From positions 124,001-188,000 of the forward strand of contig JADJVW010000002.1 in assembly GCA_016710365.1 (NCBI GenBank): 64,000 nt of DNA, in the 5' to 3' direction. Position 1 is the first letter of the stretch. Each line of letters opens with the position of its first letter. Origin of the DNA: Candidatus Caldilinea saccharophila (GTDB lineage: Bacteria > Chloroflexota > Anaerolineae > Caldilineales > Caldilineaceae). The notes beneath the pieces were generated by a model, which ran no database searches, was not told the DNA's origin, and worked only from the letters and a program-made list of their open reading frames with translations. Positions 28,150-39,335 of this stretch are shown here, piece after piece. The position numbers and the translations under genes are program-made.

Positions 28150-29103
28150 ATGGCGACACGTTCCGCATCAGTCCCATCTCATTCGACCCAAAGCAGGCGC
28201 GTCCTGTTGCGCTGGCGCCCTGACCAGCAGTGGGAGGCCTATCTCTTCATCTTGCCCAGCTTTCTGGGATTCTTGATTTTCATTGTGCTCGCCGTGGTCA
28301 TGTCGCTGGGCATCAGCTTCTCTGAGTGGGGACTGACGGGCTTCAAGGGCTTTGCCGGGCTGCTCAACTACCAGCAGTTGTTCCGCGATCCCATCTTCTG
28401 GCAGGCGGTTTGGAACACCTTCTTTTACATCGTCATGATTGTACCGATGCAACTGGCGCTGGGTCTGGCGATGGCTGTCGGGCTGAACCAGGCGATCCGG
28501 GGGCGCATCTTCTACCGGCTGATCTATTTCATGCCTGTGGTGACGACCATCGTGGCCGGCGCCATCATTTTCCGCCTGCTGCTCGCCACCAACGGACCGG
28601 TCAACAATCTTCTGGTTGGATTCTATGGGGCGGCCGGGCTGCCGTTTGCGCCACCCAACTGGCTGGGCAGCACACAGTTCTCGAAGTGGTCGGTGGTGAT
28701 CCTGACGCTATGGAAGAACACTGGCTTTACGATGGTCGTCTATCTGGCTGCATTGCAGGGTGTGCCCCAGGAACTCTACGACGCTGCGGCGGTGGATGGC
28801 GCCAGCGCCAGGCAACGCTTCCGCCACATCACCGTCTCGCTGATCAGCCCGACAACCTTCTTCCTCTTCGTTTATCAGACCATCGGCGCGTTCCAACTCT
28901 TTACTGAGCCCTTTGTCATGACAAACGGCGGGCCGGCCAACTCGTCGCTAAGCGTAGTGCAATACATCTACTATGCTGCTTTCCGCGATATTCGCATGAA
29001 CAAGGCCGCGGCTATGGCTTGGTTCCTGTTTGTTTTCATCTTTGTCTTTACCTTGTTCCAGAATCGCATGCAGCGGCGCTGGGTGCACTACGAGACGGAA
29101 TAA
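28150..29103 (+). CDS. Sugar ABC transporter permease (MalF-type)
   Basis: A 317-residue inner-membrane protein with six predicted helices. The first is LFILPSFLGFLIFIVLAVVM. Diagnostic is the EAA loop, LYDAAAVDGASARQRFRHITVSLI, which contacts the ATPase subunit. The ATG at 28150 starts at a family-typical position; upstream in-frame sequence belongs to the hairpin region. It pairs with the second permease 7 bases downstream. No ATP-binding gene is in the cluster, so a shared MsmX-like ATPase encoded elsewhere is expected. Confidence 0.92.
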   Translation: MATRSASVPSHSTQSRRVLLRWRPDQQWEAYLFILPSFLGFLIFIVLAVVMSLGISFSEWGLTGFKGFAGLLNYQQLFRDPIFWQAVWNTFFYIVMIVPMQLALGLAMAVGLNQAIRGRIFYRLIYFMPVVTTIVAGAIIFRLLLATNGPVNNLLVGFYGAAGLPFAPPNWLGSTQFSKWSVVILTLWKNTGFTMVVYLAALQGVPQELYDAAAVDGASARQRFRHITVSLISPTTFFLFVYQTIGAFQLFTEPFVMTNGGPANSSLSVVQYIYYAAFRDIRMNKAAAMAWFLFVFIFVFTLFQNRMQRRWVHYETE

Positions 29104-29110
29104 ACGCGCC

Positions 29111-29970
29111 ATGACTGCTACAACCGACCTGGTCACCCGCAAGTCGCCCAACCAGATGCGGATACCCGCGCGGCTGGCGCTTCACGCCATCCTAATTCTG
29201 GGTACGATCATCATGGTGGCGCCCTTTTTACTGATGGTATTAGTCTCACTGCTGCCGCTCACTGCTTTCATGCGCCAAGAGTTCAGCCTCTCTATACTCA
29301 CGTTGGATAACTACTTCGAGACCTTCCAGGCCGTACCTTTTGGTCGCTACTATTTCAACAGCATCTTTGTCACTGTGACGGTGACTGTTGGTCGCGTGCT
29401 GATCTCGTCGCTGGCAGCTTTTGCCTTTGCCCGCCTGCGCTTCCGCGGGCGCGAGGCAATCTTTCTCTTCTATTTGGCCACGCTGATGATCCCTTTCCGG
29501 TGACGCTGATCCCAAATTTCCTGATCGTCAAGAATCTGGGCTGGTACGACACCTATCTAGCGCTGATCGTCCCGGGTCTCTTCAGCGTTTTGAGTGTCTT
29601 TCTGCTGCGCCAATATTACCGCAGCCTGCCCCTCGACCTGGACGAAGCAGCGCGCATTGACGGCGCGTCAAGCCTGCGCATCTGGTGGCAGGTAATTGTA
29701 CCGCTCAGCGGCCCGGTGCTGGCAACGCTGGCGATCTTCGACTTTCAGGGTGTCTGGAACGACTTTCTTTGGCCGTTGGTCGTCACTACGTCCGAGGAGA
29801 TGCGCACTCTGCCGGTGGGTCTCGCCGCGTTCGTGGGCCAATACGTCACCTCTTGGAACCTGCTCATGGCCGGCGCAGTGATCGCGCTGCTGCCTGTGTT
29901 GCTGATCTACATCATCGCACAGAACTGGTTCGTCAAGGGCATCACGCTGAGCGGCATGGGTGGGCGCTAA
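29111..29970 (+). pseudogene. Sugar ABC transporter permease (MalG-type), one-base frameshift
   Basis: The first part (from MTATTDLVTRKSPNQMRIPA to FLFYLATLMIPF) is a MalG-type permease with the usual first helix LHAILILGTIIMVAPFLLMVLV. It meets TGA at about 29503 in the current frame. One frame over, the family continues without a gap as VTLIPNFLIVKNLGWYDTYLALI, with the EAA loop LDEAARIDGASSLRIWWQVIVPL, to the stop at 29970. The span of 860 bases is one short of 287 codons. Relatives have IPFQVTLIPNF at the junction, so loss of one base in CAG at 29497-29500 explains it. Real mutation or sequence error cannot be told apart here. Confidence 0.88.
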
Positions 29971-30055
29971 GGGTAAGGAAGGCGCTCACCGGCTTTGACG
30001 GGGTGCAATTCAACTTGGGGGCAAACGTGAAGTAGACCCGCTTTGACGCGTCCCG

Positions 30056-30087
<32 letters not shown>

Positions 30088-30152
30088 GCGACAGAATGCA
30101 GATGCGCATTCACCAGGCATGATCGGCTGGCACAGTTTCAGGAGTAAATGCC

Positions 30153-30908
30153 ATGACTGAACTTGTTGCGCAGGAAGAACAGGAAGAAATCGACGAATTC
30201 CGCATTACCAAACTCGATCTGTCGCGCATCGTCACCGAAAATGATACTCCCGTGGATAACTTATTCTCCGAACGTCAGATGCGCTTGCTGGCAGAATCGT
30301 TGTACACCTCATGGGCGGCCTGGCGAGGGTCGCACCTTTGTGGCGATGGCGAATGTCGGTCTCTTTTTTCATCTGCACCAGCCACCGCTCGTGCCCAATG
30401 TGTTGGTCAGCCTGGATGTGACCCTGCCCGTCGGGGCCGTGGGAAAGAACATCGCTCCTACTTTGTCTGGGAGTATGGCAAACCGCCCGATATTGTGGTG
30501 GAAATTGTCTCTAACAAGGTCGGCAAAGAATTGGGCGACAAGCTGCTGGACTATGCGCGGCTGGGCGTCGCTTACTATATTGTGTATGACCCCGGTCAGT
30601 TTGTCAGCCAACACCCGCTGCGTATCTTTACGCGCCAGGGGCTGCGCTACACCGAGATCACCGACGCATGGTTGGCAGAGGTGGGGATAGGGGTGACGCT
30701 CTGGGAAGGCGAATACGAACACATGACAGACTTATGGCTGCGTTGGTGCGATCAGCAAGGCGTCTTATTGGCGACCGGACAGGAAGCGCTTGCCGAAAAG
30801 TCGCAGCAACTTGCCTTTGCGAGCCAACGCGCCGAGCAGGCTGAACGACGCGCGGCTGCATTAGCGGCGAAACTTGCCGCACTGGGCATCGACCCGGAAC
30901 TTGATTGA
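30153..30908 (+). CDS. Uma2-family endonuclease (DUF820) with two compensating frameshifts
   Basis: A 251-codon frame. Uma2 proteins have a PD-(D/E)XK nuclease-like fold. The N-terminus (NLFSERQMRLLAESLYTSW) and the part from KEHRSYFVWEYGKPPDIVVEIVSNK onward are typical, with catalytic residues in DIVVEIVSNK and a C-terminal Ala/Glu-rich coiled coil (ALAEKSQQLAFASQRAEQ). Between about 30315 and 30445 the frame gives a non-homologous Cys/Arg-rich segment, whereas the next frame encodes the missing family sequence GEGRTFVAMANVGLFFHLHQ and LVPNVLVSLDVTLPVG, which includes the first catalytic Asp. So one extra base and one missing base cancel. Members are numerous in Chloroflexota and cyanobacteria; their biological role is unclear. 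Confidence 0.85.
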   Translation: MTELVAQEEQEEIDEFRITKLDLSRIVTENDTPVDNLFSERQMRLLAESLYTSWAAWRGSHLCGDGECRSLFSSAPATARAQCVGQPGCDPARRGRGKEHRSYFVWEYGKPPDIVVEIVSNKVGKELGDKLLDYARLGVAYYIVYDPGQFVSQHPLRIFTRQGLRYTEITDAWLAEVGIGVTLWEGEYEHMTDLWLRWCDQQGVLLATGQEALAEKSQQLAFASQRAEQAERRAAALAAKLAALGIDPELD

Positions 30909-30911
30909 CCC

Positions 30912-31520
30912 ATGTTGCACACGCCGATCGGCAAGATTGTCAAGTCCAATTCCCACATCGATTATGTCTGCCAGGTCTTTGGCGTTGGCGAGACGCCGCT
31001 GCCGCCCACGCCGGAGGATTACTGCTTTGGCGCCTTTGTGGCGGTGGAACTCGAAACGACCAGCGGCGCCGGCGCGACCCTGGTCGGGCTGATCTATAAC
31101 ACGCTGCTGATGAACCCGGAGTTTGGCGCGCTTGGCCCACGCCTCAGCCCGCGCAACGAGGTCGAGATCTTCTCGCCCGACTACCTGGCCGAAACCGCCA
31201 CGCTACTCGGCGTCATCAGCATTGGCTGGCTTGATGCGGCCGGGCGCGCCCATCAAGGGGTGCCGGCGTTGGCAGCGACGGTCAACTGCCCGGTGCGGCC
31301 CCTTGCGCCGGACGAAGTAATCGACTTTCACGCCGATAAAAACGGTCAGCCGCAATTACGCTATGCACCCCAGTTGCTGGCGCAGAATCACGCGCTGGTC
31401 GCGCCGCTGCTGCTCGCGGTGCTCGACCGGCTTGGCGAGCTTTTCCCGCAGAGCCGCGGCCGGCTTGCCGTCATGCGCAACAATGTAGCGTGGAAGAGCA
31501 TCGTGCAGCCGGCTGGCTGA
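30912..31520 (+). CDS. Hypothetical protein, HAS-barrel-like partner of HerA
   Basis: A 202-residue protein starting 3 bases after the Uma2 stop. The N-terminus (TPIGKIVKSNSHIDYVCQVFG, CFGAFVAVEL) looks like the HAS barrel that precedes HerA-type ATPase cores, followed by VGLIYNTLLMNPEFG and a helical C-terminal part (LVAPLLLAVLDRLGELFP). I do not recognise a named family with certainty. A HerA ATPase follows 600 bases downstream, separated only by the DUF4160/DUF2442 pair, so a functional link with HerA is probable (inference). Confidence 0.6.
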   Translation: MLHTPIGKIVKSNSHIDYVCQVFGVGETPLPPTPEDYCFGAFVAVELETTSGAGATLVGLIYNTLLMNPEFGALGPRLSPRNEVEIFSPDYLAETATLLGVISIGWLDAAGRAHQGVPALAATVNCPVRPLAPDEVIDFHADKNGQPQLRYAPQLLAQNHALVAPLLLAVLDRLGELFPQSRGRLAVMRNNVAWKSIVQPAG

Positions 31521-31523
31521 GTA

Positions 31524-31809
31524 ATGAGAGAATTGGCTTTGCCCGAAATATCCCGCTTTTATGGACTCTCAATCCGGATGTATGTGGAACGCGGCGAGCG
31601 CCATCATCTACCCCATTTTCATGTGTTGTATCAGGGGAAGGGTGCGGCATATCGCATTGATACGGCTGAGGTCATCGGGCGGATACCTTCCTCTACGTCA
31701 GCGAAGGTTGGTGGAGGCGTGGGCGGAGTTGCACCGCGATGAGTTGCAGGTGAATTGGGAGCGGTTGCAGCACGACGAGCCACCAATCAGAATTGCGTCG
31801 CTGGAATAG
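31524..31809 (+). pseudogene. DUF4160 protein with one-base frameshift
   Basis: The start MRELALPEISRFYGLSIRMYVERGERHHLPHFHVLYQ is the standard opening of DUF4160 proteins, with the conserved PHFHV motif. The frame shifts at about 31677-31681 after DTAEVIG and would end at 31742. In the next frame the family continues as GYLPLRQRRLVEAWAELHRDEL to RIASLE and a stop at 31809. The span of 286 bases is one more than 95 codons, consistent with one inserted base. The partner DUF2442 gene follows at once. The pair is often called toxin-antitoxin-like, but function is unproven. Confidence 0.8.
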
Positions 31810-31817
31810 GAGACATC

Positions 31818-32122
31818 ATGATTCATGAACTCTACGAGGTGACTGGTTTCGAGATCGTTGGCGCCTATACACTTTTCATCGAGTTCGATGATGGCACGAG
31901 TCGAGAAATCGATTTTGAGCCGATTCTTCACGGCAAAATTTACGGGACACTGCGCGATAGAAAGCTTTTCAAAGAGGTTAAACTTGACCCTGATGCACGC
32001 ACACTTGTATGGCCCAATGGCGCAGATTTCGATCCAGAAACTCTACGAAATTGGTCGCAGTATCAGGACGCCTGGCTCGATGCCGCCAAAAAATTAAAGT
32101 ATGGAGAGACCACCTCTACAGT

Positions 32123-32126
<4 letters not shown>
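31818..32126 (+). CDS. DUF2442 domain protein
   Basis: A 102-residue DUF2442 protein: GFEIVGAYTLFIEFDDGTSREIDFEPIL, KIYGTLRDRKLFKEVKLDPDARTLVWPNGADFDPETL. The ATG at 31818 has AGGAG 9 bases before it. It is 8 bases downstream of the DUF4160 gene, and its TGA overlaps the herA start as ATGA, so the four genes from 30.9 kb are likely one transcript. It resembles the orphan copy at 19.8 kb. The family role is not established. Confidence 0.85.
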
Positions 32127-33801
<1,675 letters not shown>

Positions 33802-33828
33802 AAGACCTCCTGAAGTGATGACAGACAA

Positions 33829-33859
33829 GGGGGCGAGGCTAGCACTTCTTAACGCCCCC
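33829..33859. terminator. Weak hairpin between convergent herA-like and nuclease genes
   Basis: GGGGGCG (33829-33835) can pair with CGCCCCC (33853-33859) across a 17-base loop in the 90-base gap between the two convergent genes. The loop is long and there is no U tract, so support is modest. Confidence 0.3.
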
Positions 33860-33891
33860 AACTCCCTCAAGACCCCATTTTCCCCTCACGC

Positions 33892-36800
33892 TTACCTGAC
33901 GGCTAATGGCAGATACAAGGTGTTGCTGATCTCCAGCAGCGAGATGCGCGCCACGGTCGGATCCTGCGTCGCCGCGCCGGCAAACTCTGCACGCACGTGC
34001 ACTACATCGAAGCCAGGGTGGTTATTCCACAGCGCCGCGCTGACCAGCGACTGCCCGGCCACGCGACTCACGCCTTCATCGACCTCGCTGTACGCAGCAT
34101 TGGATGGCAGCAGGTTCATCAGGCTGGTCAGGATCGTCCCTTGCAACGCGTCCAGCGCCGGCGCAAAGAGATCATCTTGTGGATTGCCCGTCACGATGAC
34201 TTTGGCGCCCGGTTCGCAGGCAAGAATCTGCTGGACAAAGTCGTGCACCACCTGCGCCTGCCCCAGCCGTCGCGCGGCCGAGTTAAGCAGCGGCGGCTGG
34301 ATCGCACCATAGCGTGGGCTGTCCATCCCCTTGTCGTCAAAATAGATGGCGACGACAAAGAGCGTTTCGCCGCCAAAACTGAACTGCGCTGCGAGTGGCT
34401 TGCGACCATCCATAAAACTGGGGGCGCTGACGCCGATGCGCCCAGGATTGAGCGCAAGGGCCGCCTGCCCATCGCTGCATAACACGCTATTTTCCGTGGT
34501 GGCGTCGCCGGGACGTGCGGCAAGCTGAAGGCGCGCCGGGTTATAGAGAAAACCCAACCGCACATTGTGGCCCGGTGCGCCGCCATCTTCGGCGTCGAGC
34601 GGGTCGATCTGCGCAAAGTTGTAAGCTGGGCCGCCTGCACTCTGCACCGTCGTGATCAGCCGGCTGAAGGTGACATTGGCCGCGACTATACCATCGTCAA
34701 GGCTGCCGTTGTCGTCGCCGACTTCTTCCAGCACGAGCAGGTCAGGGCTGCCCAGGCGCTCCACCATCAGGGCAGCCTGCGTGGAGAAAGCCGTCTGCGC
34801 ATCGGCGCCGTTCAGCGCAGCGACGTTCAGCTCGCCCACCGTCAAATAGAGGCTGTCGCCTGCCAAGGTCGTCACTTCCTGGCTGACCTGACCCGCCACA
34901 TCAGCAGTCAACGGCGCCGTGACCTGCACCCGATAGCTGGCGTCGAAGGCGTCCATCACGCCGACCACCGGCGTCGTGAAGACCGCGCCGGCATCGACTA
35001 CCGGCCAGACGGCGCCGGCAGGGTAGAGCCGCGCGTCGAGCCGGATCACCTCCGGGTTGGCGTCGTCCGGCTGGGCAAGCACACCCCCGCGCGCGGTGCG
35101 CGGCCCCGCGTCGAGGCCCCCGTCGGCCACCACCCAGAGTGCACCGCCGGCATCCGTGGCGCCGACGACCAACGCGTTGTCAATCTGGACCTGCATTGCT
35201 TCGAGACTCTCGTAAAAATCGAGGCCGTCAGTCGCCGGATCGAACACGGCCAGCGCATCGTTCTCGATGACCTGACTGGGCGGCACGCGGCCGGCGCGCC
35301 CGATCACCATCACCGGGGGCAACGCATTCTTGGCGGAAATCCGCGTCACTGTCGGGTTGATCAGGCGCGTGGTTGTCAGTTCATCGGCGCGGTTGCTCGG
35401 CTTCACCTCGGCGACCTGGCCGAGCACGAGCACATCATCGCCCACCGTCGCGGTGGGCGAAACGCCGGTGGTCACGAAAATGCCCTCCGACGTAGCCGGA
35501 TTGCTGTCAGGCGCGGCGTATTGCATGTAGAAGCCGTTGCCGCTCAACACCGTGACAATGCCGCGCGTCGTCACCGTGGCGCCCGCCAGCGGGGAAGTGT
35601 GACCGGCGCCTTGAATCGTGTAAATGGGAATGATGTCGCCAAGGCCGCTGGTGGCTTCATACGCGCCCGCATCGCAGCCGTTGCCCAGTGGCCGGGTGAT
35701 GCCGCGTTGGTCGCGCGTATACTGAGCGCCACAGCCGATGGTGTTGGCCGGGGCGCGGTCGATGGCAAGGCTGTCGATGCGCAGCGCGTGGGTCAGCGTG
35801 GGGCCGCTGTTATCTTGCAGCGGGCCGAGGAAAGGATCGGTGTTGACCAGGTCGCCGGCGCCGCGCAGCCCACACGTGTCGGTGCTCTCGACATTGTAGC
35901 CGTCGGAGTTGATAAATCCGGCGCTGTTGGCGCAATTGCCCCCAGCCGGCGCGTTGGCGACGATGCTTCCGGACAATGCCAGCGAACCTTCGTCGTTAAA
36001 AATGTTGCCGCCCGCTCCCGCCGCGCGGTTGGCGTTGAAGGTGACAAAGCGCGCCGTGGCAGTGACGCGATTGGAAAGCCCGCCGCCGTTGTCACCGGCG
36101 CGATTCTGGCTGATGGTGCTGTTGGCGATCGTCAACGCGCCGCTGGCATGGTCGATGCCGCCGCCGATATTGGCCTGGTTGTGGTCGATCAGGCTGGCGC
36201 TGATGGCCAGGATGCCACTGTTGAAGATGGCGCCGCCCGCTGCCGTCGCGGTGTTGTAAGCCACGCGTCGTATCGAGCGTGGTGGTGGCGCCGACGCCGT
36301 TGTTCAGAAGCCCACCACCGCTGCCGGTCACATTGTTGCTCATCACGGTGGAGGAGGTCACGGTCAGGTTGCTTGGCGTGCTGCCTGTGTTGACAAGAGC
36401 GCTGCCGCTGTTGCCGGTCACTTCCACCCGATTCAACGTCGCCCTTGCGACCTGGTTGTACAACCCGCCGCCCTGGTTGGCGTTCACTTTGCTGTCGGCG
36501 ATGGTCAGCACACCTTGCTCGACATTGACAATGCCATAGCCGCCGAGGTTGTCGTTGACGGCAACGTCGCTCAGCATCATGCTCCCCGCGGCGTTGCGAA
36601 GGCCGCCGCCTTGATTGGCGCTGACGGTGGCGTGGCGCAAGGTCAATTCCCCGCGGGAACGAACACCGCCGCCCGCATCTGCAATTGCCGAAAGGCCGTT
36701 GCGGATCGCGACGCCTTGGATCGTGACATGCGCGCCCGGTTGGATGTCAAAGACGCGATCCAGTGCGCCGCCGTCGATCACGATGGTCGGTGCAAGCGCG

Positions 36801-38542
36801 GCCGCGGCAGCCCCGATCGCCATGCCGTCGATGGAGAGTGTGCCGGTAATATCGAGGTCGCCGGTCGCCGCGGCCTCTTCATCGGCGCCGGCAACCGCCA
36901 ACGTGATGGTGACTGGCCGCGCCAGCGCGCTGTCAAAGGTAATCGTGTCGCCCCCGCCACCGGCCACACAACCGCCCACAGCCGTATCAGTGTTAGCGGA
37001 AAGCACAGCCTCGCGCAACGAGCAGACGCCATCTTCGGCGAGTACGTCGCTGGTAGTGTTCACCACAATTGGCGCGCCGGTCTGGGGCGCAACGCCGCTG
37101 GCAAGCAGCCATTGATAAGCGCCCAGCAAATCGAGCCGGCCGGCGCCGTACTCATTGTCAGGCCCGGCTGCACCCAGATCAAACGCGCTGCTGAGCAGCG
37201 CGTCTTCCTGGTGGGCAATGCTCAGATTGGGGAAGGCGCTCAACAGCAACGCCACTCCACCCGCCACATGCGGGGCCGCCAGCGAGGTGCCCGTGCTGTT
37301 ATCTACATAGCCCCCGCTGCGGTCGGTGGTGCGGATGGCAACCCCCGGCGCCATCAAAGCCGGGTAGATGGCCGACGCGCCATTGCAAGACGACGGCCCG
37401 CGGCCACTCCCGGCATACAGTTGATTGTTGTCGGCGATGGCGCCCACGGCAAACGCCGATGGGTTGTTGGCCGGGCTGCGGCTGGTGGCAGATGTAGGGC
37501 CACTGTTGCCCGCGGCAAAAATGGGCAAAATCCCTGCCGCCCGCAGCGCCTGCAAATCCAACTCGAACGCAAGGTTACAGCCGGGTGAGGTCAACGTCCA
37601 TGAGTTGTTGACCACCTGCGGCGCATCATCCGTGGCCGGGTTGCCGTCGGGGTCGAGCAGCCACTGAAAAGCGAGGTGGATGGCGGTGGCCGTCGAGTCG
37701 CCGCGGTCGTTGAAGATACGCGCAGCGATCCAACGCGCCTGCGGCGCTACGCCGATCGCACTGCCCCCAGCATTGCCGCCGACCATCACGCCCATCGTCC
37801 AGGTGCCATGGCCGTTGAAATCCACAGGCGCCGCACGCTGGCCGTAGGGATCAAACCAGCTATTGGCGCCGCCCCGCCAGCGACTGGCCAGTTCGGGATG
37901 GCTGAGATCGACGCCGGTGTCCAAATGGGCGACGACCACGCCCTGCCCTTGCCAGCCTAGCCCCCACAGCGCCGGAACGTTGACGCCGGCGAGATTGGCT
38001 TCCACGCCGCCACCTTGCGCCAGCGACAATTCCACCGCATCGGGTGAGATGGCGAGCACGTCCGGCTGGCTGGATAGCTCACGGATGACAGCAGGCGTGG
38101 CAGTTACAGAAAAGCCGTTGAAAATCCAGAAAGGAATGACACGGCTGACCATGCCCTGGCTGCGCCGGCTCTCCAGCAGAGGTTCAAGGCGGGCCTGGCT
38201 GTCGGCGGCAAATTCGCGTTGCTGAGTCAGAAAGTTCTGGTCGTGCGCGCCCGCGCTGGTCACACCGGACTGTTCGCGCAAAGTCACAATCACCGTGATT
38301 TGCTCGTCTGCCTGTAACGCGTCGAGCGTCGTCCACACTGCCGGGTCGATTTTCCTACTGTCACCGGTCGTCTGCAGCAGCGACGCCAAAGGGGTTGAAG
38401 GGTGTGCAGAAAAAGCAGAAACCGAGTTTCTCTGCGAAACCCGGTTGATAGACAGGACAGGGAGAGGTGCTGCGGAGGCGTGCTGCCCAGAAATCGCCGC
38501 CAACACGCCCCAAAGTAACACTGTACTTATAACTCGCCTCAC
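33892..38542 (-). pseudogene. Secreted subtilase fused to CSLREA/beta-helix and ExeM-like nuclease, one frameshift
   Basis: Two frames meet at about 36260-36268; adding two bases there (4651 to 4653) gives one 1,550-residue protein. N-terminus from GTG 38542: signal peptide (residues 1-24), prodomain, then an S8 peptidase with Asp208 (VVVAHLDTG), His245 (FNGHGTW) and Ser420 (GTSLAAPHVAGG). A CSLREA motif (507-512) begins a beta-helix repeat region (GGGLLNNG, GGAIFNSG, GGGIDHAS). The C-terminal part, from IYTIQGAGHTSPLAG on, matches the OB-fold and endonuclease/exonuclease/phosphatase domain of extracellular ExeM/NucH nucleases, though several catalytic residues differ. It ends NTLYLPLAVR. If the break is real, a complete protease still forms but the nuclease half lacks a signal peptide. 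Confidence 0.8.
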
Positions 38543-38615
38543 ACCGATCTCCCCTTCATCCTAAATAATTCCACACCCATGGCATGAATTCGCCCCTCGC
38601 AACTTGCCCCTCGCT

Positions 38616-39200
38616 CTACTGCGCCGTCACCGACTCCACGCGCAGGTCGCCCATCACCACTGCCACCTGAGAGCCGGGCTTGATGTTGTTGCCGGCGTTC
38701 GGATAGTGCATAAAGTAGGTGCGGTCCTGTTCGAGCGCCTTGTGATGCATCATCCCTTCGGGCGCGAGTAAGAGTGTACCACTTTTTTCGTCAACGAGGT
38801 TGGGCATCGATTCATGGCTGCCCAGCACCGGCAGCGCCTTGTCGAGATCGACCACGCGGTAGCGGAAGTCGACCAGGCCGCCGCTCGCGGTCACGCCGAC
38901 GAGCCGGATGCGAATCCCGAACTCTTCCTCCAACTGCGCCGGCGTCAGCACGCGCGCGACGCCTGTCACCGGCGCTTTGCAGAAGACGCCATCCACCGTC
39001 GCGTAATCGCTGACCGAGAAGGCGATCAATTCGTTAGCGGTCTGCACAGGAACAGCAGGCGCCGGCGCAAACCACAATCGATATGCAAAAATACTGGTTG
39101 CCGCAATGGCTGCTGTGGCCAGTGCAGCAATCAGGACGAGCCAGAAAACACGTCGACTGATAACCGGGGTGGATTTCGTTTCCGTAATCATTTCACTCAT
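38616..39200 (-). CDS. Membrane-anchored hypothetical protein of the cupredoxin locus
   Basis: A 194-residue protein with a short cytoplasmic N-terminus, one membrane helix (VFWLVLIAALATAAIAATSIFAY, residues ~19-41) and an exported ~150-residue domain. Conserved-looking blocks are GVARVLTPAQLEEEFGIRIRLVGVTASGGLVDFRYRVVD and APEGMMHHKALEQDRTYFMHYPNAG, which has several His/Met residues that could bind metal. I do not recognise a named family. It lies between the subtilase/nuclease gene and the third cupredoxin gene, so a helper role such as copper delivery or anchoring is only a contextual guess. Confidence 0.7.
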   Translation of the reverse strand: MSEMITETKSTPVISRRVFWLVLIAALATAAIAATSIFAYRLWFAPAPAVPVQTANELIAFSVSDYATVDGVFCKAPVTGVARVLTPAQLEEEFGIRIRLVGVTASGGLVDFRYRVVDLDKALPVLGSHESMPNLVDEKSGTLLLAPEGMMHHKALEQDRTYFMHYPNAGNNIKPGSQVAVVMGDLRVESVTAQ

Positions 39201-39335
39201 ATGCTTGCTCCTGAGTGTGACCTCCTGCCATTTGCAGAAGGCTTTGCGTCCTGTCTACATCCGTGTTCTGCGAATACACCGACTGGTCACACGCGTGGAG
39301 GCAGCGTGTGACCAGTCCGCTCATCTACGTCCGAT

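Noticed and set aside
33802..34312. Open extension of the HerA frame past 33801, giving a 767-codon frame
   Set aside because: The extension has no family similarity, lies antisense to the nuclease gene, and a coherent HerA C-terminus ends at 33801 in another frame.
34567..36393. A 608-codon plus-strand frame opposite the nuclease/beta-helix region
   Set aside because: Composition (Arg, Gly, Val, His) and lack of motifs mark it as an antisense shadow; the minus-strand frame has recognisable domains.
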